A stretch of 64,000 nucleotides of DNA from JBGRQA01 sp041725895 (GTDB taxonomy: Bacteria > Bacteroidota > Bacteroidia > Bacteroidales > Marinifilaceae): positions 1 through 64,000 of the forward strand of contig JBGRQA010000021.1 in the NCBI GenBank assembly GCA_041725895.1. Reading direction: 5' to 3'. Shown here piece after piece: positions 53,720 through 61,184 of the stretch (position 1 is the stretch's first letter; the number at the start of each line of letters is the position of its first letter). The notes under the pieces are model-generated. The model ran no database searches. It had not been told where the DNA came from and was given only the letters and a program-made list of their open reading frames with translations. The position numbers and the translations under genes were made by a program.

Positions 53720-54103
53720 ATGAAAGATTTAACAAAAGCAGAAGAACAAGTAATGCAATACATCTGGAAGCTTGAAAAAGCTTTCCTGAAAGACATTGTT
53801 GAGCAATTTCCCGAACCGAAACCAGCTTATACGACTATTTCAACCGTAATAAGGGTTTTGGTGAAAAAGAAATTTATAGCTTATAATACTTACGGGAAAA
53901 TTCATGAATACTTTCCGTTGGTTTCAAAAGATGTCTATTTCAAAAATCATTTTAAGGGAGTGGTAAAAAACTTTTTTAGTGGTTCTGTGAGCAATTTTGC
54001 GTCCTTTTTCACCAATGATGAGGATTTAAATCTGACAGAATTGGAAAAGATGAAACAGATGATAGAAAAAAAGATTAATGCACTAAAAGACAAAAATGAA
54101 TAG
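53720..54103 (+). CDS. BlaI/MecI/CopY family repressor
   Basis: A 127-residue winged-helix repressor: 'LTKAEEQVMQYIWKLEKAFL' and 'PAYTTISTVIRVLVKKKFIA' are the conserved DNA-binding region; the C-terminal helix ('LTELEKMKQMIEKKINALKD') serves dimerisation. In the family, the partner metalloprotease triggers its cleavage and lifts repression. Its end overlaps the start of the M56-M23 gene by 8 bp, so the two are translationally coupled, and the dyads upstream suggest autoregulation. Confidence 0.93.
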   Translation: MKDLTKAEEQVMQYIWKLEKAFLKDIVEQFPEPKPAYTTISTVIRVLVKKKFIAYNTYGKIHEYFPLVSKDVYFKNHFKGVVKNFFSGSVSNFASFFTNDEDLNLTELEKMKQMIEKKINALKDKNE

Positions 54104-55370
54104 TTATTTGCTTTATCTGCTTGAAGTAAGCTGTGTTTTTGCAGTGTTTTACTCTTTATTTTATCTGCTATTTCGGCGGTTGACATTTCATGCGGGAAAT
54201 AGATTTTTACTACTATTAATTCTCCCCATTTCGTTTGCTATTCCAATTCTTGATGTTGGCTTACATCCTGTAATTGTTGGTGAAATTGAACTTCCGAAGT
54301 TCGATGAATTTATTGTTTCAACCTCCCGGGTGGTGGAAACAATAAATTCTTTTTCGCAAAAATCGATGAATGTTGGTAGTTATTTATTTATCCTTTATTG
54401 GGTTGGTTTTGTGGTTTCTGTTTTTAAACTAGTTCTTCATGCTTATAAATTGTTAAATCTTAAACGTAGATCCCAAATTCATTTCAAACAAGGATATTAT
54501 TTTATTACAGCCAATGTTTCGTCTGTTTTTTCGTGTTTTAATTGGATTTTTGTGCCGAATAATCAACTTGACACATACGAAAAACCAATTATAGAACACG
54601 AGAAAGTTCATGCCAGATTGTGGCATACATTTGATTTGATAGTAACGGAAATATTTGTTGCATTGCTCTGGTTCAATCCTTTTGTTTTCTTCTTTCGCAA
54701 ATCAATCAAATCTATTCATGAGTTTCAGGCCGATGAGCATGTTTTAAGGGGTGGTGTGCAAAAATCATATTACCTTGAATTGATGCTCAATAATCTTGAA
54801 AAGAGTCGATTGGTTGATTTTTACAGTTATTTTAATTGTTATACCATTAAAAACAGAGTTGAAATGATTACAACAGATAAATCACGTAAAAATCAGATTA
54901 TAAAGTATCTCTTATTTGTTCCTGTTATTGCTTTGCTAACAATGGCATTTACTGGTTCACCAGAGAATCCACCTTCAATTTTCCCCATAAAAAAGGGGGA
55001 GTATGATAAAATCACCCAGCCATTTGGGCGAAAGTTTATCAATCCAATAACTAAAAAGGAGAAGGTGCATGGCGGTATTGACATAAAAGCTACTGAAGGA
55101 GTTTCCGTATTGGCTACATCGGATGGGACGGTAGTAAGAGTATCATCCGAAAAAGGATGGGGGAATCTGGTTGTCATTGATCATGGTAACGGATACCAAA
55201 CCTGGTATGCCCATTTGAAAGATTTTGCCGTTGAAAAAGGGCAGAAAGTGAAGATCGGGCAGACTGTAGGATCTGTTGGAAATACCGGATATTCAACGGG
55301 ACCACATCTGCATTACGAGGTAAGATTGAATAAAAAGAGAGTTAATCCGATGGATTATTGCGAAAAGTAG
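54096..55370 (+). CDS. BlaR1-like M56 membrane metallopeptidase fused to M23 peptidase
   Basis: A 424-residue protein. About four membrane helices surround an M56 gluzincin domain with HEKVH (His168, Glu169, His172) and the third ligand in 'IHEFQADEHVL'. After a last helix ('LLFVPVIALLTMAF', ~270-285) the exported C-terminal part is an M23 (LytM-type) endopeptidase: 'VHGGIDIKATEG' (His/Asp ligands) and 'STGPHLHYEVR' (HxH). Classic BlaR1 has a penicillin-binding sensor in that place; here a cell-wall hydrolase takes it. With the coupled BlaI repressor it looks like a wall-stress or peptidoglycan-sensing switch, though M23 activity itself may be the output. Confidence 0.92.
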   Translation: MNSYLLYLLEVSCVFAVFYSLFYLLFRRLTFHAGNRFLLLLILPISFAIPILDVGLHPVIVGEIELPKFDEFIVSTSRVVETINSFSQKSMNVGSYLFILYWVGFVVSVFKLVLHAYKLLNLKRRSQIHFKQGYYFITANVSSVFSCFNWIFVPNNQLDTYEKPIIEHEKVHARLWHTFDLIVTEIFVALLWFNPFVFFFRKSIKSIHEFQADEHVLRGGVQKSYYLELMLNNLEKSRLVDFYSYFNCYTIKNRVEMITTDKSRKNQIIKYLLFVPVIALLTMAFTGSPENPPSIFPIKKGEYDKITQPFGRKFINPITKKEKVHGGIDIKATEGVSVLATSDGTVVRVSSEKGWGNLVVIDHGNGYQTWYAHLKDFAVEKGQKVKIGQTVGSVGNTGYSTGPHLHYEVRLNKKRVNPMDYCEK

Positions 55371-55420
55371 GGTGAATCGTTAAGTTGATTCATAATTATT
55401 TTGGATATAAAAATAGAAAA

Positions 55421-55446
55421 GGTATCCCGGGTTGTTCCGGGATACC
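55421..55446 (-). terminator. Terminator after the graspetide ligase genes
   Basis: Perfect 10-bp stem GGTATCCCGG / CCGGGATACC with 6-nt loop. On the minus strand it is followed by TTTTCTATTTTT; on the + strand the T-run is weaker, so it may serve both convergent genes. Confidence 0.8.
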
Positions 55447-55461
55447 AATTTTAGGGTGTTT

Positions 55462-56457
55462 CTAAAGTTTCTTAATTCTTCTTTTGCCTTTTCCCTGCAA
55501 TAGGTTAGCCAGAGCTTGGGATATCTTTCCTTCCGAAAGTTTATCCAGCCAAAAGAATTCTCCCACCGGATTGATTTCTAGAAAAACATATTCGTTTTCG
55601 GGAGTTAGAATCAGGTCGATGGCTCCGTAATTTAAGCACAAGCGATCCATCAACTGTAAAAGTTTTTTGTTAATCTCTTCAGGCAGTTCAAAGGGTTCCC
55701 ATTGATTCAATAGTGTCGCTCCTTCTTTGCGCCAGTCATCCTTTGCATTTACCAGCTTTTGGGAATCAATGGAATAGGCAACAATTTGATCTCCTACTAT
55801 GGTAACACGAAGTTCCACCTTTTTGTTAATCTTTTCCTGGAATTGCATGGGACTGATTTGCAGATCGTCCAAATCTTCAAGATGTTCTGCTTCCAGAGTG
55901 TTGGTGAATACGACGTTTTCAACATTCTTTTCGTAGATAGCAAAAGAGCTTTGCATTTTTGTGATTACTCCTTTTGGGGTATCTGCGAAGAATTTCCGAA
56001 GGTCTTCCTTGTTATTGGTGACAAGAGTCTTGGGAATTCTTAAGCCGCATTGTTTGGCCAGTTTCAATTGGAGATGTTTGTCCGAACATCTTCTGATGTT
56101 ATGGTAGTCGTCCAGTTTGAAGGCATCGGAGGTTTCAAGCATTCCCAGAATTACTCGTTTGGATTCCTCAAGTATGGGACCGCGAAATTCCTTTGGAATA
56201 TCCCTGTCCAACTCTTTGCCAACGAAAAAGCGGCGATACCAGATGGCTTCAAATTCATCAAGTAGATGTCTCTCATTATCCCTTTCGATGTAGGTGCGGA
56301 TTTCACCATTGTCAATAAATTGAGAAACTGAGATTTTGGAGGGGTATAGGTCGCTATCGAATCGAAATACGGCAACCCCCTCCTGATGAAGGATTTTACT
56401 TACAGTTTCAATGCTGGGGTTGTCGCTCTGATGCGTTATAATGAGTATCTTTTTCAT
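55462..56457 (-). CDS. Microviridin-type ATP-grasp ligase (MvdD/MdnC-like)
   Basis: A 331-residue graspetide maturase. The N-terminal pre-ATP-grasp part 'KKILIITHQSDNPSIETVSK' and 'VFRFDSDLYPSK' matches MvdD/MdnC-type ligases, which join Thr/Ser hydroxyls to Asp/Glu side chains as omega-esters. The ATP-grasp core has 'YGAIDLILTPENEYVFLEIN' followed by PVGEF, the metal-binding E-x-N element. It overlaps the start side of the other ligase by 50 bp, indicating coupled translation. Assignment as the ester former is by its N-terminus and should be regarded as likely, not certain. Confidence 0.9.
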   Translation of the reverse strand: MKKILIITHQSDNPSIETVSKILHQEGVAVFRFDSDLYPSKISVSQFIDNGEIRTYIERDNERHLLDEFEAIWYRRFFVGKELDRDIPKEFRGPILEESKRVILGMLETSDAFKLDDYHNIRRCSDKHLQLKLAKQCGLRIPKTLVTNNKEDLRKFFADTPKGVITKMQSSFAIYEKNVENVVFTNTLEAEHLEDLDDLQISPMQFQEKINKKVELRVTIVGDQIVAYSIDSQKLVNAKDDWRKEGATLLNQWEPFELPEEINKKLLQLMDRLCLNYGAIDLILTPENEYVFLEINPVGEFFWLDKLSEGKISQALANLLQGKGKRRIKKL

Positions 56458-57430
56458 AGTTTCTGATTTTTCGTTTCAATGTTTCTGCGATGGCTCGGGA
56501 GATTGGCAGGTTTAACTCTTTTTCCAACATCCCCCATTCTCCAACAGGATTTACCTCCAGAAAGACAAATTCACCGGATGGAGTTTCTAGGATGTCCATA
56601 ACACCGAATTGAAGATGGAGGTTCTTCATCATGATGGTAATTTTCTTCATCAATAGTTCGGGTAGTTGACCGATTTCCCATGTTACCTTGCTGTTGCTTT
56701 TTATATCGGGACTGTTGCTTGATAATGATTCTGCAATGATTTTACCGCAATAGAAGAGGCCATTAACAAAAACGACCCGATACTCTGCCACTTTTGGAAT
56801 CTCTTCCTGAAAGATCATTGGACAGAGTTGTGCAGATTGCAAACTTTCGAGATCCTCCGGTTGAATCTTACTGGTTCGAAAAGAGGGACCGCTTCCATTC
56901 ATACTTACCGATAGAACTGTTTGCATTTTCATTACCATGTTGCCATTCACCTGGTGGAAAAATTGTCTGATTCTTTCGGGATGATTTGAGACAAGGGTTT
57001 CAGGCATTTGGATTCCTGCTTTTTCAGCCTCTTCCATTTGGAGTAATTTGTTATGAGCCCGGTCAACTTCCTCTGGACCGTCCAGCCAGAAGGCATGATT
57101 TAAAACAGACAAAAAATTATTGAGGTGCTTGACCGATTCTTTTCCACAATAGGCAGCATATTGTGGATCAATGTCTTTAGGGAGTTTTGGTGACCATAGT
57201 CTCCTAAACCAAATACCTTTGATTGAGGCGGTGTCTATGTCATTCCCATTGACTGTGATTACCTTGCGAATTCCATTCCGATTTTCCCGGTAGAAATCGA
57301 GATGAAGTTCCGAAGGATACAAGTCGGTGTTGAGTCGTAAGGTGGCGAAACCCATATTTTTGAGATGGGCTTCTACATTGTCGATGGTATAAAAATCACC
57401 GCTGTGTGTTAAAAGTAGTATCGTATCCAT
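56408..57430 (-). CDS. Microviridin-type ATP-grasp ligase (MvdC/MdnB-like)
   Basis: A 340-residue graspetide maturase. Its opening 'DTILLLTHSGDFYTIDNVEA' is nearly the textbook MvdC/MdnB start, the ligase that closes the Lys-Glu amide after the esters are made. ATP-grasp residues lie in 'FGVMDILETPSGEFVFLEVN' followed by PVGEW. It is the first of the two ligase genes and starts 54 bp after the precursor gene, with a hairpin in between. No N-acetyltransferase or dedicated transporter, present in some microviridin clusters, is found nearby. Confidence 0.92.
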   Translation of the reverse strand: MDTILLLTHSGDFYTIDNVEAHLKNMGFATLRLNTDLYPSELHLDFYRENRNGIRKVITVNGNDIDTASIKGIWFRRLWSPKLPKDIDPQYAAYCGKESVKHLNNFLSVLNHAFWLDGPEEVDRAHNKLLQMEEAEKAGIQMPETLVSNHPERIRQFFHQVNGNMVMKMQTVLSVSMNGSGPSFRTSKIQPEDLESLQSAQLCPMIFQEEIPKVAEYRVVFVNGLFYCGKIIAESLSSNSPDIKSNSKVTWEIGQLPELLMKKITIMMKNLHLQFGVMDILETPSGEFVFLEVNPVGEWGMLEKELNLPISRAIAETLKRKIRNYEKDTHYNASERQPQH

Positions 57431-57445
57431 AGTTTCTCAATGATA

Positions 57446-57470
57446 AGGCCGGTGATTGTTTCACCGGCCT
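57446..57470 (-). promoter_or_regulatory. Stem-loop between precursor and ligase genes
   Basis: Perfect 10-bp stem AGGCCGGTGA / TCACCGGCCT with 5-nt loop. On the minus strand no T-run follows, so it is more likely an attenuator or mRNA-stabilising hairpin that keeps precursor levels above ligase levels. Confidence 0.55.
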
Positions 57471-57484
57471 AAATCTTTTTACAT

Positions 57485-57700
57485 CTATTCTAATAAGCCT
57501 TCATCGTTATCCGAAGGATATTTCATGGTTTGATAACCACCTTCATCATCATCCGAAGGATATTTCAGAGTTACATTTTCATCCCCGTCTGAAGGAAATT
57601 TCATAGTTTGTTCTGGAATTAATTGTCCTCCTTTGGTCTGATCATTTTCTTTTTCGGAAATCTGATTTTCCAAAAACTTAGCGAAAAATGGTTTTTTCAT
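57485..57700 (-). CDS. Microviridin/graspetide precursor peptide with three cores
   Basis: A 71-residue peptide. Residues 4-11 are 'PFFAKFLE', the leader helix motif (PFFARFL) that microviridin ligases recognise. After a GG at 24-25, three copies of the core motif T-x-K-[FY]-P-S-D-x-D-E follow: 'TMKFPSDGDE' (32-41), 'TLKYPSDDDE' (44-53), 'TMKYPSDNDE' (58-67). By analogy with microviridins each core would get Thr-Asp and Ser-Asp/Glu esters and a Lys-Glu amide, giving tricyclic protease-inhibitor knots. The Ser partner position holds Asp where microviridin B has Glu. Multicore precursors of this type are known from Bacteroidota (chryseoviridin); this one is distinct in core count and spacers as far as I can tell. 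Confidence 0.93.
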   Translation of the reverse strand: MKKPFFAKFLENQISEKENDQTKGGQLIPEQTMKFPSDGDENVTLKYPSDDDEGGYQTMKYPSDNDEGLLE

Positions 57701-58324
57701 CTTAGTAGAGATTTTGTTAATATGTTAGCCTACTCTTTTCGGTTTTCGGCACCCCCGTTATCAATTGTTAGAAAAAGTAATTTCCTGTTAAATGATGTTG
57801 TGAAAAGCAGATCGTTTTTCAAGTTGTTGATCGATCGCTCTATAAAATTGCTCTAATTTATTTACACGAATGAATGTTATGTTGATGTTAAAAAACATTA
57901 ATCGTACACGAACGTCGCTTTTGTGGATTCTGTCTTTGTTTTGCTGGTTCGATTATGCTAAAAAAAAAGAGGTGGTCTAAATTGTTTTGTATTTATCAAA
58001 AAATATTATTATATGTATAACAAGGGTGTTGTGTTTTGTGTATTGAGAATAATGAGGTTAGCTATTTTTATTTCCTTTTAATGTAAAGTTGGTGCAATTT
58101 TCCTTTGTAAATTTGGTAGAAGAGAAATCTTGATCAGGCGAATCTTACTTTTTTATTCTTTTGTTGCAGGGATTGTTTTGTTAAATTTATTGGGAGGGGA
58201 AGCTTTCTGTTGTTTTTTCCGGAAGGGATTAAATTCATGCCATAGGGTATGGCATTCGTTCTTTTTTGTGGAAATGGAATTGTTTCGACTTGTTATTCTG
58301 CAATTAATTATAAAAAAGGGAACT
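57701..58324. other. Gap between graspetide cluster and NTF2-like gene
   Basis: A/T-rich, no supported gene. It must contain the divergent promoters. The frame at 57623-57856 (+) runs antisense through the precursor and was rejected; the open frame from 58130 extends the NTF2-like gene upstream without family resemblance. Confidence 0.45.
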
Positions 58325-58798
58325 ATGAAAAAGCTAATTTTACTGTTTGTACTTTTATTTTCATCTACCATCATTTTATTGGCACAAGAGGAAGTACAAA
58401 AAGAGAAGGAATTAATTAAACAAGTGATTCAGAGTGCTTACGTAGATGGACTTTGTAATAATGCCGATGTGGAGGCTATTAATAAAGGTTTCCATCCGGG
58501 ATTTGCCTTAATGGGCGCAGGAAAGGGAAATACAATGTGGAAGTACCCCATTTACAATTGGGTGGAAAATGCCAAAGCAGGAAAAGAAAGAGGGTTTAAA
58601 TATTCATTTCAAAATGAATTGACTACTATAAAATTTTTGTTCGTAGATGTTGCCGGTAATGTTGCAACTGCTAAAATTGAATTCTATGAGGGAAGTGAAG
58701 CCAAATTCATTGATTATCTGTCTTTGATAAAATTTGAAGCGGGTTGGAAAATTGTGAGTAAAATTTTCTATAAGCTTCCGAAAGAGAAGAAAGAATAA
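58325..58798 (+). CDS. Secreted NTF2-like protein
   Basis: A 157-residue protein with signal peptide (MKKLILLFVLLFSSTIILLA, then QEE). The mature part fits the NTF2-like/lumazine-binding-like fold: helix 'LIKQVIQSAYVDGLCNNADV', 'GFHPGFALMGAG', and closing strands 'IKFLFVDVAGNVATAKIEFY' and 'DYLSLIKFEAGWKIVSKIFY'. Such proteins are common in Bacteroidota, mostly without known substrates. It is divergent from the graspetide genes; no link is evident. Confidence 0.85.
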   Translation: MKKLILLFVLLFSSTIILLAQEEVQKEKELIKQVIQSAYVDGLCNNADVEAINKGFHPGFALMGAGKGNTMWKYPIYNWVENAKAGKERGFKYSFQNELTTIKFLFVDVAGNVATAKIEFYEGSEAKFIDYLSLIKFEAGWKIVSKIFYKLPKEKKE

Positions 58799-58821
58799 AA
58801 TCCCCGTTATTGAAGTTCTGT

Positions 58822-58864
58822 ATTGCAAGATCTTTCTGATTTTTAATCAGGATGATCTTGCAAT
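58822..58864. terminator. Bidirectional terminator hairpin
   Basis: Arms ATTGCAAGATC / GATCTTGCAAT (58822-58832, 58854-58864) enclose a second CTGATT/AATCAG stem; T-rich on the + side, between convergent genes. Confidence 0.75.
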
Positions 58865-58895
58865 TTTAATTTAAGATATTTGGTCGCGAACCTAT

Positions 58896-59804
58896 TTAAG
58901 GTTTTCCCTGTACTCTGTTTTCAGCCCTCTTGAAAAATTTTTCTGGCAATAGATTCTTTGAAGGCACCTCTGCCATTACAATACCCACAAAAATCAAAAA
59001 TCCTCCAATGATGGTTTTTTCTGTCAGCTCCTCGTTGAGGTAGTAAAAGGCTGTAATGGCTGCAAATAGTGGTTCAAAGGAGAAGATGATAGCCGTGGTG
59101 ATCTCGGAGAGGAATTTCTGGTAGTAGTTCTGTACGGTGTACATAAAGGCCGTGGCAAAGAGGGCGGTAAAAAGAATGGCCTGCCACACTTTGTAATGGG
59201 ATGGGTAGTTCAGTTCTCCTGTCGAGGCAGCGTAGGCAATTGATAGTAGTCCAACAATAAATAACTGTGTTAAAGTGAGAAGCACTCCATCATGGGTTTT
59301 GCTGTATTTCCCCACCATGATAATGTAGATAGCAAAGGCGATGGCACAGAGGAAAACCCAAACATCACCAGTATTGAGATAAAGGCTGCTGCTTAGGGTG
59401 AGCAAACAAAGTCCGGTCGTAGCTAACAGTATGGCCGCAAGGATGTTGATTGGGGGAAATTTTCGTTGCATTAGTGCCAAAAGTAGTGGGACAAAAACGA
59501 CAGAGAGGCCTGTGATAAAGCCCCCTTTCGAAGCAGTGGTATATTGCAGTCCTACTGTTTGGGTCACAAAGCTGATGAGTAGAGGGATGGAGAGTAGGGT
59601 CCCGGCCTTGAGGATTTCCAGGTTAAAATATCGCAGTCGTTTGGCAAAAATCAGTGCCAGTACAGTTGCTGCCAGCAGGAAACGGTAGCCCAGGAAACTG
59701 GCTACGCTGATTAGCGCAACTGCATCTTTAATAAAAACGAAGGTCATGCCCCAGAAGATAGTGCCCAGGAGCAGTAGTAGGATGGCCTTGGATTTGATAT
59801 TCAT
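58896..59804 (-). CDS. EamA/DMT family transporter
   Basis: A 302-residue protein with ten membrane helices in two EamA repeats: 'LLLLGTIFWGMTFVFIKDAV' opens the first, 'YIIMVGKYSKTHDGVLLTLT' the second, with the conserved 'FEPLFAAITAFYYLNEELT' near the end. Members export amino acids, nucleotides or other metabolites. Substrate unknown. Monocistronic. Confidence 0.9.
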   Translation of the reverse strand: MNIKSKAILLLLLGTIFWGMTFVFIKDAVALISVASFLGYRFLLAATVLALIFAKRLRYFNLEILKAGTLLSIPLLISFVTQTVGLQYTTASKGGFITGLSVVFVPLLLALMQRKFPPINILAAILLATTGLCLLTLSSSLYLNTGDVWVFLCAIAFAIYIIMVGKYSKTHDGVLLTLTQLFIVGLLSIAYAASTGELNYPSHYKVWQAILFTALFATAFMYTVQNYYQKFLSEITTAIIFSFEPLFAAITAFYYLNEELTEKTIIGGFLIFVGIVMAEVPSKNLLPEKFFKRAENRVQGKP

Positions 59805-59956
59805 GGCTTGGTTAGTTGTTGGTGGTAAATAATTGATTGAACTTAGTTGTATGAGTTGTAAGTCTCGGATCCAGGGTGTTAGGTGCTGGTTGTTGCCAAT
59901 ACACTTCTGTAATTAGCCTTTGGGCTACTAGCTTTTAATATACTTATTGATAGTAT

Positions 59957-59990
59957 TGAAACTTGTCGCTTGAGGATTGAAACTAGTTTT
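59957..59990. repeat. Intergenic repeat family, copy E
   Basis: GAAACTTGTCGCTTGAGG followed by GAAACTAGTT uses the same words as copy A (CTTGTCGCT, TTGAGG, AAACTAGTT) in a different order. Confidence 0.5.
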
Positions 59991-60070
59991 CGAAAATGCG
60001 AAAAATGTTGATTGATGGTATTCATATTCATAGCTCTGCAATAATAAAAATTACGCATTTAGCTACGGTA

Positions 60071-60158
60071 CACAGAGGAGATCTGTGATGAGCGGCTTTG
60101 GCATTCGAGGTCTTCCATAGCATAAAAGGCCAAAGCGGGGTTTTGCTCATTCCGTCAC
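60071..60158. repeat. Large imperfect hairpin element
   Basis: Arms GCTTTGGC / GCCAAAGC (60095-60102, 60129-60136), flanked by ATGAGC / GCTCAT (60088-60093, 60145-60150) and GTGA / TCAC, form a stem of over 15 pairs. A smaller CACAGA-ggaga-TCTGTG hairpin (60071-60087) lies just beside it. No coding capacity of note. Confidence 0.55.
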
Positions 60159-60202
60159 AAAAGTAATCTATTTTTTGATATTGTAATAGCTTTCGAGGGG
60201 TA

Positions 60203-60246
60203 TTAAAAAAAAGAGGATCCACTTGTTGGTTGTGAATCCTCTTTTT
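60203..60246 (-). terminator. Terminator after the DUF4197 gene
   Basis: Arms AAAAGAGGATcCAC and GTGaATCCTCTTTTT pair with one mismatch around an 8-nt loop; a run of nine or more T follows on the minus strand. Possibly bidirectional. Confidence 0.85.
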
Positions 60247-60296
60247 GAATCGAATGTTTTATCTTGATACAAGTTATTTGTTTCTAGCTACTATTC

Positions 60297-61037
60297 TTAT
60301 CCAAACACACGCTTCAATAGATCGGTTACCCTGGCCATGGGATCCTTTCGAATCTTTTGTTCTTCAATGGCAACTTTACGGAAGAGGCCGTTCAATGCTT
60401 TTTGAGTTACGTAAGCATCCAGCTTTGTCTCAACCGGAGTCAGGCCTGCCATTTGGCCGGCAATACTCTTGGCTACTTTGTTGTATCTTCCCGTTAGGAT
60501 GTTCCATGATTCGTTGGTTGATAGATTGGCTATCAGTTTCTTATCTAAGGATGCTTTCACTTTGGGTTGGAACAGGGCTTTCAATCGAGAAGAGGTTTTT
60601 TCCTTGAGGTAAGAGGTAGCAGAGGTATTCCCTCCACGCAGAATTCCAAAGGCATCCGCAATGGTCATCTCCTGAATGGCAGATGCGAATATGGGGGCAG
60701 CTTCTTTTACTGCGTCTTCTGCAGCCCGGTTCAGTCGTAGCTCAACATCTTCAACCAGTTTGGTTCCTCCCGGTATCATCTTGATGTTTTTCGCAATAGT
60801 CTGTGCCTCGGGAGGCAGAAGGATTTTCACCATCTCGTCTTTTAGAAATCCATTTGGGGTAGACAGCAGGTTGGCTGCGTTTTCGCTACCGATTCGAAGA
60901 GCTTCCTTCAAGCCTGAGGCTACTTCTCTTTGAGTTAGGGGCTGACTGGTTTCCATTGGGAATTGAGTCATGACGGTTTGGAGTTCGGCACAGGCTGAAA
61001 ACAAAAAAATCGAAAGAATGAAGTATAGTCTTTTCAT
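60297..61037 (-). CDS. DUF4197 lipoprotein
   Basis: A 246-residue lipoprotein (lipobox LFSAC) of the DUF4197 family, almost wholly helical. Typical stretches: 'EVASGLKEALRIGSENAANL', 'IKMIPGGTKLVEDVELRLNR', 'ADAFGILRGGNTSATSYLKE' and the C-terminal 'KALNGLFRKVAIEEQKIRKD'. The family is widespread in Gram-negative bacteria; its function is unknown. Monocistronic with a strong terminator. Confidence 0.92.
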   Translation of the reverse strand: MKRLYFILSIFLFSACAELQTVMTQFPMETSQPLTQREVASGLKEALRIGSENAANLLSTPNGFLKDEMVKILLPPEAQTIAKNIKMIPGGTKLVEDVELRLNRAAEDAVKEAAPIFASAIQEMTIADAFGILRGGNTSATSYLKEKTSSRLKALFQPKVKASLDKKLIANLSTNESWNILTGRYNKVAKSIAGQMAGLTPVETKLDAYVTQKALNGLFRKVAIEEQKIRKDPMARVTDLLKRVFG

Positions 61038-61184
61038 TAGAAGTGAGTAGTTTAGGTTTTATGAGATGAATTATAGTTTTACAGAAATTGCTTAGGGGAA
61101 CTCTTATATCGAATCTGGATTTTTCTGAGTTCCTCTTTGTAGTTTGTGGTGGTTTAGTTGCACGGGGGCAAATCGATCTGTTTA

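Larger units (their letters stand above)
59805..60296. other. Gap with repeat and hairpin elements
   Basis: Contains copy E of the palindromic repeat family, a large imperfect hairpin and the terminator for the DUF4197 gene (entered separately). A 64-codon minus-strand frame at 60028-60222 is created by the hairpin and was rejected. Confidence 0.5.

Noticed and set aside
57623..57856. Plus-strand frame of 77 codons opposite the precursor peptide
   Set aside because: Antisense to the graspetide precursor, no domain, no promoter.
60028..60222. Minus-strand frame of 64 codons
   Set aside because: Runs through the hairpin element and into the terminator; better explained as structured non-coding DNA.
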